A stretch of DNA of 11,190 nucleotides, taken from the NCBI GenBank assembly GCA_009937555.1, contig JAACFD010000040.1, positions 1 through 11,190 on the forward strand, read 5' to 3'. The notes under the pieces are model-generated. The model saw only the letters and a list, made by a program, of their open reading frames with translations, was not told the origin of the DNA and did not search any database. Source of the stretch: Chlamydiales bacterium (lineage in GTDB: Bacteria > Chlamydiota > Chlamydiia > Chlamydiales > JAACFD01). Below, piece by piece: positions 1 through 5,552 of the stretch. A program made the translations under genes and the position numbers. Position 1 is the first letter of the stretch, and the number at the start of each line of letters is the position of its first letter.

Positions 1-184
1 AGATGGTGGAGTAGCCTTTAATCCTTTTGAAGATAATTCTAAGAAGTTAACTTTAACAGGTGAAGCTGAAGAGAGAGAGATGGGTGGCCTAGGAATTTAC
101 TTTATGCAACAGGTGATGGATAAAGTAGATTATAAACGTGAGCATAATGAAAATATCCTAACTCTTGAAAAAAAACTTAAATAA
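1..184 (+). CDS. rsbW: RsbW-type anti-sigma factor / serine kinase, C-terminal fragment
   Basis: This is the last 60 codons of a gene that enters from the left edge; the frame begins at base 2 and stops with TAA at 182-184. The fragment reads as the C-terminal half of a GHKL-type ATPase (HATPase_c_2 family). It opens with a D-G-G-x-x-F-N-P box, then has a G-G-L-G-I nucleotide-binding loop preceded by charged residues, then a D-x-V-x-Y-x-R strand and a final N-x-L-x-L-x-K strand. That order is typical of RsbW/SpoIIAB-like kinases, which hold a sigma factor or phosphorylate an anti-anti-sigma partner in the cytoplasm. In Chlamydia an RsbW gene sits beside a small unknown gene and dacF, as here. 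The last 8 bases overlap the end of the convergent minus-strand gene. The N-terminal half is outside the window, so intactness cannot be judged. Confidence 0.8.
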   Translation, partial: DGGVAFNPFEDNSKKLTLTGEAEEREMGGLGIYFMQQVMDKVDYKREHNENILTLEKKLK

Positions 185-641
185 TATCCTTAAAATCATC
201 AAAAAGTTTTTCGTTTTCTTTAATATCTTCTATAAAATGCTCAATTAAACCGATTATGAACTTTGAATTATTATAAATTCCAGATGTTGAAAACACCATT
301 TCTAAATTAGGTTCACTATTATCGTTAATTGCAAGTAGGACGTAACTTCTAGATAAAATGTCTTCCTCTTCCTCTTCGCCGCTTGAGGAAGGGCTGTGAA
401 TAGGGACAATCCAAATAACAAACTCTTGATTAAATAATGTAATCTTTTCCGCAGATTCAATGACATGAAAGTAGTGACTTAAGCTATTCTCTAGCTCAAT
501 TGGTTCTGCAGCAGAAATTCCTAATAACCCGCAGTTGTGCAGAATCGAAATATCTACATCTAAAATTCCATCAGGTACACACTCTGGCAAGTTTTGTATG
601 TACTTCTGGTAACTTTTCTCAAGTATAGTTGGATTTAACAT
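177..641 (-). CDS. Conserved-position acidic protein of unknown function (154 aa)
   Basis: I do not recognise a family. The protein is small, strongly acidic and apparently cytosolic: there is no signal peptide or membrane segment. Residues 1-30 suggest a helix ending in a C-V-P-D-G turn. Residues 48-80 alternate like beta strands. Residues 85-95 form a Ser-rich then poly-acidic loop (SSSG followed by five Glu and an Asp). The C-terminus (about 127-154) looks helical and acidic. That alpha/beta outline would suit a small adaptor or secretion-chaperone-like fold, but this is speculation. It lies between rsbW and a dacF-type gene, the slot of CT550 in C. trachomatis as I remember it, so it may be that orthologue. 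The start ATG (639-641) has a weak AGGG seven bases upstream and lies about 30 bases after a perfect-consensus promoter. Its stop overlaps the rsbW stop region by 8 bases. Confidence 0.75.
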   Translation of the reverse strand: MLNPTILEKSYQKYIQNLPECVPDGILDVDISILHNCGLLGISAAEPIELENSLSHYFHVIESAEKITLFNQEFVIWIVPIHSPSSSGEEEEEDILSRSYVLLAINDNSEPNLEMVFSTSGIYNNSKFIIGLIEHFIEDIKENEKLFDDFKDII

Positions 642-956
642 TTATTTACCCTAAAGAAAGCATTGGCCCATAAGAGCTATTATATAAGAAAAGGGATGGC
701 TTGTCAAGGTATTCTCAGCATAGTGAGGTATCTGTTTAGCTTCAAAAGCTTAGATAAGTATTAATATGCTGTTAATTACATAAGTTGCTTTTAGTTATTT
801 AGTTATGTTCTCTATTGAACGCTGAGGGGTAGCAAAAATATTTGGTTAAGATAATAGCTAGCTAATATTGAACACTTTTATATCTTTCTTAGATGGTTTT
901 TATTCCTTTTTGTACTAATATTAAGTCAAAGCCTAAGGAAACTTTACGTTTTTTTA
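642..956. other. 315-base intergenic region between divergent genes
   Basis: Apart from the minus-strand promoter at 679-707, this AT-rich gap shows no reading frame or RNA gene that I can support. It must contain the start of transcription for the carboxypeptidase gene, but no strong plus-strand promoter stands out. The best weak candidate is TTGGTT (842-847) with TAATAT (863-868) at a short 15-base spacing. A 10-base palindrome TAGCTAGCTA lies at 856-865. AAGGAA at 935-940 is the only Shine-Dalgarno-like motif, and it is unusually far (16 bases) from the ATG at 957. Confidence 0.5.
679..707 (-). promoter_or_regulatory. Perfect-consensus sigma70/sigma66-type promoter for the 154-aa gene
   Basis: Read on the minus strand, TTGACA (707-702) is followed by a 17-base spacer and TATAAT (684-679). 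Both hexamers match the consensus fully and the spacing is optimal. Predicted transcription would begin near 672, leaving a leader of about 30 bases before the ATG at 641. Confidence 0.75.
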
Positions 957-2255
957 ATGATAAGAAATTGCACCTTCTACATCTACTTGTTATCTACTTT
1001 GCTAGCTTATCCTTCTATAATCTATGCAACAAGTAATAGTAATACTGAACCTAAAGTACATGCAGAAGCATACATTTTGATGGATGCTAAAACTAAAGAA
1101 GTTCTTGCGGAAAAAAATGCCTACCAAACTCGCTTTCCTGCGAGTGTTACTAAGGTTGCCACAGCTGCTTATGCTTTGAAGAAAGAAAGCCAACTAGACT
1201 ATATTATTGTAGCTCAAAGAAAAGATCTTGGAAGCATATTACCAGAGAAGAAAGTAAAGGCTAAATATAGCTTTCCCTCATATTGGATAGAATTCGCTTC
1301 ATCTCACATTGGGCTAAAGGTTGGAGAAAAAGTACCTTTTCGAGATTTATACTACGGGATGATGCTAGAGTCTGGAAACGACGCAGCTAATGTAATAGCC
1401 TCTTTTGTAAGCGGATCAGTACCAAAATTTATGGATGAGCTTAATGAGTATTTGAAAGAAATTGGCTGTCAGAATACAAACTTTAATAATCCTCATGGCC
1501 TTCATCATCCAGAGCATACCACAACAGCTTATGACTTAGCTTTGATGGCTAGAGAAGGCTTAAAGAACCCCTTTTTTAGGCAGGTAGTTTCTACCCTGAA
1601 GCATGAAAAAGAGGCTAGCAACAAGCAAAAAGCTACAAAGTTCTTTCAAAGTAATCGCCTTTTAAAGAAGGGGAGTTACCACTACTCCAAAGCAATAGGC
1701 GTTAAAACAGGTTATACTACAAAAGCAAGACATACATTTATTGCTGCTGCAGAAGATAATGGTAAAACATTGATTTGTGTTCTACTTAAAAATAAGAAAG
1801 CTAAGTTTAACTACGAAGATGCTATAAGATTATTTGATTATGGCTTTCAGGAAAAAAAAGAGTGGATGACAGTTTTTCGACAAGGCAAGCAAGACAAGAT
1901 TGCTTTGCACCTATCAGACTTAGATAAGAAAGTCTCAGTCCTATTAAAAGATAATGTGAAAATTCATACTTATCCGTCTTATGAGCAAAACATAAAAGCA
2001 ATTGTAAATTGGCATAGCTTAAGTCTGCCTATTACGAAAGGGACTGTTATAGGAGATTTAATAATCAAAGATATTAACCAGGAAACTCTTGCCTCTGCCC
2101 CTATTTTAGCCAATGAATCTGTTTACCCTACCTTTAAACAGAGAGTAGCAAACATCAACTTCTGGGCCGAAGCTAACCAATCTTTAATTTTTTCACTAAT
2201 GTTTATGTGTGTGCTTTTTTCCTTAAAGGCCCGGATCGCTTCTAAGTATTACTAG
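957..2255 (+). CDS. dacF: D-alanyl-D-alanine carboxypeptidase (DacA/DacF, S11 family penicillin-binding protein)
   Basis: A low-molecular-weight PBP of 432 residues that removes the terminal D-Ala from peptidoglycan stem pentapeptides on the periplasmic side. All three active-site motifs are present: S-V-T-K at 63-66 (nucleophile Ser63), S-G-N at 139-141 and K-T-G at 250-252. A signal peptide spans about 1-24 (cleavage near I-Y-A/T). The catalytic domain is followed by a beta-rich PBP5_C-like domain (about 300-390). A hydrophobic segment at about 409-424 would be a C-terminal membrane anchor. The Ser63 to Ser139 gap is about ten residues longer than in E. coli PBP5 (S44 to S110), with a Lys-rich insert around 88-105. 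No usable start codon lies between AAGGAA (935-940) and ATG 957. The gene overlaps rsmA by 14 bases, tail to tail. In Chlamydiota such enzymes serve the sparse, division-linked peptidoglycan. The symbol dacF follows chlamydial usage. Confidence 0.93.
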   Translation: MIRNCTFYIYLLSTLLAYPSIIYATSNSNTEPKVHAEAYILMDAKTKEVLAEKNAYQTRFPASVTKVATAAYALKKESQLDYIIVAQRKDLGSILPEKKVKAKYSFPSYWIEFASSHIGLKVGEKVPFRDLYYGMMLESGNDAANVIASFVSGSVPKFMDELNEYLKEIGCQNTNFNNPHGLHHPEHTTTAYDLALMAREGLKNPFFRQVVSTLKHEKEASNKQKATKFFQSNRLLKKGSYHYSKAIGVKTGYTTKARHTFIAAAEDNGKTLICVLLKNKKAKFNYEDAIRLFDYGFQEKKEWMTVFRQGKQDKIALHLSDLDKKVSVLLKDNVKIHTYPSYEQNIKAIVNWHSLSLPITKGTVIGDLIIKDINQETLASAPILANESVYPTFKQRVANINFWAEANQSLIFSLMFMCVLFSLKARIASKYY

Positions 2256-3078
2256 CAAAGCAGCGGTAGAGTTTTGAAAAACTATCTAGACTGATCTGTT
2301 CTGCACGAACTTTACTTTCCAGGCTTAGAGACTCAAATACCTCAATAATTTTTTCTGGTGAGTAGTCACCCTTGAGGTTATTGTATAGAGTTTTTCTTTT
2401 TTGCTTAAAGCAAGTTTTTAAAAAGGCCAGAAAGGCCTCTTCTTTATAAAGCTGATCTTTTAGTTCAGGGAAAAGGGCAATAAAAGAAGAGGTGACTTTA
2501 GGAGGAGGAAAAAAGCTATCTTTAGGAATATCAAACAGTAGTTTAGTGTTTGCCTGCATCTGCATGATAAGAGACAGTAAGCCATAAGCCTTGCTATTTA
2601 TAGTAGCGCAAATACGCTCTGCTACTTCTTTTTGTAACATAACAAAAATACCCTGAAATAGTTCAGGAGTTTCTATCAGGCGCATTATAATTGGCGTAGC
2701 CACATTATAAGGAAGGTTTGCTACAACTTTAATAGATTGGTGCTTAGTGAATAAGTCATTAATTGGGTACTCAAGGGCATCGGCGTGTATCAAAGTAATT
2801 TTTTCATGATTGTGATAACGCTTTTTTAACTCTCTATAAAGTTTGTCGTCTTTCTCTATTACATAGAGGTGAGCTACTCTAGTGAGCAGCCTCTCGGTTA
2901 AGGCTCCTGGGCCAGGGCCAATCTCTAAAACAATATCACTTGAGATTAGTTTAGCCTCATCAATGATTCGGTCTAGCACTTCATTATTAATAAGAAAGTT
3001 CTGACCCAAGCTTTTCTTAGCCTTTATCTTTGACTGTTCTAAAAAACTTAAAAGGGTTTCTCGTTTAGATAAGCTCAT
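2242..3078 (-). CDS. rsmA: 16S rRNA (adenine1518-N6/adenine1519-N6)-dimethyltransferase RsmA (KsgA)
   Basis: RsmA uses four S-adenosylmethionine molecules to dimethylate two adjacent adenines in the 3'-terminal hairpin of 16S rRNA, a late check on small-subunit assembly. At 278 residues it has normal length. Family marks run in order: K-K-S-L-G-Q-N-F-L at 21-29, SAM motif I V-L-E-I-G-P-G-P-G at 50-58, the acidic ribose-binding Glu75, Asp100, catalytic motif IV N-L-P-Y-N at 121-125, M-L-Q-K-E-V-A-E-R at 147-155, F-F-P-P-P-K-V at 189-195, F-K-Q-K-R-K-T-L at 224-231, and R-A-E-Q-I-S at 258-263. Its ATG shares one base with the TAA of the upstream SurA-like gene (TAATG) and has no Shine-Dalgarno of its own, so translation is probably coupled. 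E. coli also keeps surA and rsmA in one operon (with pdxA between them, which is absent here). Confidence 0.97.
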   Translation of the reverse strand: MSLSKRETLLSFLEQSKIKAKKSLGQNFLINNEVLDRIIDEAKLISSDIVLEIGPGPGALTERLLTRVAHLYVIEKDDKLYRELKKRYHNHEKITLIHADALEYPINDLFTKHQSIKVVANLPYNVATPIIMRLIETPELFQGIFVMLQKEVAERICATINSKAYGLLSLIMQMQANTKLLFDIPKDSFFPPPKVTSSFIALFPELKDQLYKEEAFLAFLKTCFKQKRKTLYNNLKGDYSPEKIIEVFESLSLESKVRAEQISLDSFSKLYRCFASNT

Positions 3079-4130
3079 TAACGGTAGTAAAATGGTTGGT
3101 AATTATCTGGAACAGTAAGAATCTCTGATTCGTGAATGGCAAAATTATCTCTTAGAAGCGTTAAGTACTTATTTTGCTCTTCAATTAATTTTTCCTGAAA
3201 TACAGCATCATTTAAGTTTTTCTCTACTTCTTTGAAGGAGGGAGGTGTTCTAACCTCTTTTTGAGCCAAAAAGAAAACTCTAAATGGCCTTGAAGCATTG
3301 CCTTCAAGTACATCACTTGCCTCTCCATCTTTTAGTTTTGAAAGTACACTGGAGTAAGCATTAGATAGCTTTGCCTGTTCAGTTTGAATAACAGGGGAAA
3401 GCTCAATGCTAACCTGCTCCTGGTAGCGCTTTGCCTGTTCTAGTTTTTCTTTAACTTTTTCTGGTGAAGCGGCTTCTTTTCTAAGGTATACCTTAGCTAA
3501 ATTTGAGCACTCCTTAGCTAAAGCTTCATCTTTGCTGCTAAAAGATAAGACTTGATAGTGAAAAAAGGTTGTAGGTTGGATTTCACTGAAGTGTTTATCA
3601 AACGCTTCCTTTAGTGCTGAAGGCGTAACTTGCTGTATTGCTTTAAATTGAAGCATGTCTAACATTTTGTTTGCAGTTAGCTCTCTTCGAATCATTTTAT
3701 AAGCATCTTCAAAAGTTAAGTTGGCTTTTTCCAAGTTCTCAATAACATCTGGGCCAAAGTTATTTTCTAGCTGTTGGTGGATCTCTCCATCATTGGCCTC
3801 TAAGCTTCTTTGCTCGGCATCAGCTAAGATTAACTCCGCATTGATCATATCACGCAAAACATATTGCCATGAGTTGCTAAAGAATTCGAATTTGGCTTCC
3901 GACGAGAAAGCATAGTCAGGATACTGTTGGTAAAAAAGCATTTCCAGCTTTTTAACGATATCTACTACAGAAATAGGTTTTCCATTTACTTTAGCTAGTA
4001 CAGTGTTATTAACAATTATTTGAGGCCCATGAGGAGAGGGAACGTAGTCTGTGCTTGCATAGATAGGTGAAGAAATGCAAGCGGTAGCAAGTAGAAAAGG
4101 TAAAGTAAAATTTTTAAAGTGTGAAAACAT
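3078..4130 (-). CDS. Secreted SurA-like periplasmic chaperone with degenerate parvulin region
   Basis: A 350-residue exported protein with a signal peptide at 1-25 (hydrophobic L-P-F-L-L-A-T-A-C core, cleavage after I-Y-A). Residues 46-63 (A-K-V-N-G-K-P-I-S) and 94-128 (I-N-A-E-L-I-L-A-D-A then N-F-G) match the SurA N-terminal chaperone module, where a conserved helix pair grips unfolded outer-membrane proteins. Residues about 183-300 sit where a parvulin (PpiC) domain belongs, but I see none of its usual Gly-rich G-D-L-G-W marks. Instead there is a Lys/Glu-rich helix (208-240). The C-terminal helix (about 305-340) would pack back on the N-module as in SurA. I infer chaperone activity without prolyl isomerase activity. 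Translation starts at ATG 4130, with GAGG seven bases upstream. It has its own strong promoter and is followed immediately by rsmA. A trigger-factor-like or lipoprotein-chaperone role is also possible. Confidence 0.82.
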   Translation of the reverse strand: MFSHFKNFTLPFLLATACISSPIYASTDYVPSPHGPQIIVNNTVLAKVNGKPISVVDIVKKLEMLFYQQYPDYAFSSEAKFEFFSNSWQYVLRDMINAELILADAEQRSLEANDGEIHQQLENNFGPDVIENLEKANLTFEDAYKMIRRELTANKMLDMLQFKAIQQVTPSALKEAFDKHFSEIQPTTFFHYQVLSFSSKDEALAKECSNLAKVYLRKEAASPEKVKEKLEQAKRYQEQVSIELSPVIQTEQAKLSNAYSSVLSKLKDGEASDVLEGNASRPFRVFFLAQKEVRTPPSFKEVEKNLNDAVFQEKLIEEQNKYLTLLRDNFAIHESEILTVPDNYQPFYYR

Positions 4131-4137
4131 AAATGAG

Positions 4138-4141
4138 CCTC
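4138..4141 (-). promoter_or_regulatory. Ribosome binding site of the SurA-like gene
   Basis: On the minus strand GAGG is seven bases before the ATG at 4130. It fixes the start that exposes the signal peptide at the N-terminus. Confidence 0.6.
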
Positions 4142-4166
4142 ATTTACAATATATTTTAAGAAAAAC

Positions 4167-4195
4167 ATTATAGTCGAAAAAGTAACGAAAAGCAA
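4167..4195 (-). promoter_or_regulatory. Strong promoter for the SurA-like gene and rsmA
   Basis: Minus strand: TTGCTT (4195-4190), 17-base spacer, then a perfect TATAAT (4172-4167). Transcription would begin near 4160, about 30 bases before the ATG at 4130. No terminator hairpin is visible after the upstream methyltransferase gene (4131-4254), so read-through from it may add to this promoter's output. Confidence 0.7.
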
Positions 4196-4254
4196 GGAAT
4201 AATTAGAGAATGGACAGTTAGTAAAAACGCCTTATCTATCTCAATTAAAGGGGG

Positions 4255-5397
4255 TTAAGTGTTTTTCGGGTCGTTTTTTTGGAAAATAGCGGCAAAAAAG
4301 CCATCCATTTCATTTTCCTGAGGGATGGAGCTAAAAACTTCCTCGGCTAGCGTTAAAGGAAAGGTTTTCAGGAAATAGTCCACTTGGTCCATGTTTTCCT
4401 CTTTAAGCACGCTACAAGTCGCATAAATGATCCTTCCTCCTGGCTTAAGGAAGCTTAGAGCTTTCTCAAAAATATTTTTCTGCTTGCCGATAAGTTCTTG
4501 TAACATTTCCTGGGTAAACCGGTACTTCATATCTGGATTACGCCGTAGAGTTCCTGTACCTGAGCAAGGAGCGTCTACATATACCCAGTCACATTTTTTC
4601 TTAAGGCGGTTTAAGGCTGGAGATGAAGGGGGTAAAAATTGTGCATTTTGTATACCAGCTCGCTTAAACCTTACTTTTGCCTCTCGAAGAGCTTTCTTTC
4701 TTATGTCATGTAAAAAAATCTGCCCTTTACCTTGAGTTTGAGGAGCAAATGCCAAAGATTTACCTCCAGATCCACTGCAAAAATCTAAAATTAGATCACC
4801 AGGCTGAGCTTTTAATAGTAGAGCTAGGAGCTGGCTCCCTTCATCCTGCATCTCAAATAGGCCTTGCTTGAACTCATCAAACTGAAATAATGCAGCTCTT
4901 TTGCTAAGTTGTAAGCCGACAGGGGAGTGCTTACAAAGAGATAAATCTAGTCGGTCACTAAGCTTATCTAGTAAGCTCTTCCTGTCAGTTTTATGTGTGT
5001 TTGCTCTTATTGCAGTCGGAGCTTGAGTATTGCAGCAAAGGGCAAGCTTACTTGCCTGCTCCTCTCCTAGTGAGTTTGAGAAGGCGTTAAAAAGGTCTGG
5101 AGGGCAACTTAAGCGAGTAGAAAGAGGAATTTTATCGTCCTCCAAATAGCTAGAGGGAGTGAAGCTGTCTAGTAGCATAACTTTCTCTTCTAAAGTTTTA
5201 TCAGGGAAGACAAAATTTAACAGGTCACGCCACTTAATAAAACTATAGACATCCTCACTAATTGCAGCTCTATCTTTTGAACCTAGCGCTTTATTCTCTT
5301 TAAAGTAGTAGTAAATCACTAAGTCAACAGGGTATCTGAAATCTAAGGCTTCAAGTAAAACTTGAGATGCATGGTATTTTCGAAATGGAAGATGCAT
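4255..5397 (-). CDS. rsmB: RsmB/Fmu-type 16S rRNA (cytosine-C5)-methyltransferase
   Basis: A NOL1/NOP2/Sun family enzyme that transfers a methyl group from SAM to the C5 of a cytosine in RNA through a covalent cysteine intermediate. Residues 1-60 look like the helical NusB-like entry of RsmB proteins, but the 380-residue total is shorter than E. coli RsmB (about 430). Then come R-A-N-T-H-K at 131-136, F-E-M-Q-D-E-G-S-Q at 181-189, SAM motif I D-F-C-S-G-S-G-G-K-S at 205-214, Asp231, motif IV D-A-P-C-S-G-T-G with Cys278, R-R-N-P-D at 285-289, and motif VI A-T-C-S with catalytic Cys328. The ending E-M-D-G-F-F is also typical. Both family cysteines are present, so it should be active. No Shine-Dalgarno precedes ATG 5397. 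Chlamydial annotations call this gene fmu. The exact target (C967 in E. coli) is inferred from the family, not seen. Confidence 0.9.
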   Translation of the reverse strand: MHLPFRKYHASQVLLEALDFRYPVDLVIYYYFKENKALGSKDRAAISEDVYSFIKWRDLLNFVFPDKTLEEKVMLLDSFTPSSYLEDDKIPLSTRLSCPPDLFNAFSNSLGEEQASKLALCCNTQAPTAIRANTHKTDRKSLLDKLSDRLDLSLCKHSPVGLQLSKRAALFQFDEFKQGLFEMQDEGSQLLALLLKAQPGDLILDFCSGSGGKSLAFAPQTQGKGQIFLHDIRKKALREAKVRFKRAGIQNAQFLPPSSPALNRLKKKCDWVYVDAPCSGTGTLRRNPDMKYRFTQEMLQELIGKQKNIFEKALSFLKPGGRIIYATCSVLKEENMDQVDYFLKTFPLTLAEEVFSSIPQENEMDGFFAAIFQKNDPKNT

Positions 5398-5435
5398 GAT
5401 ATTTAATTAAATGTTTGCAAATCAATAAAGTATGA

Positions 5436-5446
5436 ATTATATAGCA
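5436..5446 (-). promoter_or_regulatory. Candidate extended -10 promoter of the rsmB-like gene
   Basis: Minus strand reads TGCTATATAAT (5446-5436), which contains TATAAT at 5441-5436 and a TGn-type extension in front of the overlapping TATATA. No good -35 lies 16-18 bases upstream. The distance to ATG 5397 suits a leader of about 30 bases. Confidence 0.4.
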
Positions 5447-5465
5447 AAAGAAATATTTAATGGAA

Positions 5466-5493
5466 TTGTAAAAAAATAATTTCCCCTTATAGT
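5466..5493 (+). promoter_or_regulatory. Candidate promoter of the lnt operon
   Basis: TTGTAA (5466-5471), 16-base spacer, TATAGT (5488-5493). A start near 5500 would exclude the GTG at 5496 as initiation codon and leave a leader of about 50 bases before ATG 5553. Confidence 0.4.
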
Positions 5494-5536
5494 TTGTGGT
5501 AAAGATAATAGGTTGTAACTATTTATTTAATAATAC

Positions 5537-5542
5537 AAAGGA
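5537..5542 (+). promoter_or_regulatory. Ribosome binding site that decides the lnt start
   Basis: AAAGGA ends ten bases before ATG 5553. No comparable motif precedes the in-frame GTG at 5496, so I place the start at 5553. Confidence 0.6.
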
Positions 5543-5552
5543 AAATCAAAGC

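Noticed and set aside
856..865. Palindrome TAGCTAGCTA in the gap upstream of dacF
   Set aside because: Only ten bases, simple and AT-rich, and not placed relative to a convincing promoter.
1002..1193. Minus-strand 63-codon open frame inside the carboxypeptidase gene
   Set aside because: It lies within a well-supported gene, has no family features, and is a shadow of the sense frame.
3721..3915. Plus-strand open frame opposite the SurA-like gene
   Set aside because: Antisense shadow with no ribosome binding site or recognisable protein pattern.
4427..4871. Two overlapping plus-strand open frames opposite the rsmB-like gene
   Set aside because: They sit over the conserved methyltransferase motifs on the other strand, and the predicted proteins look like non-coding translation.
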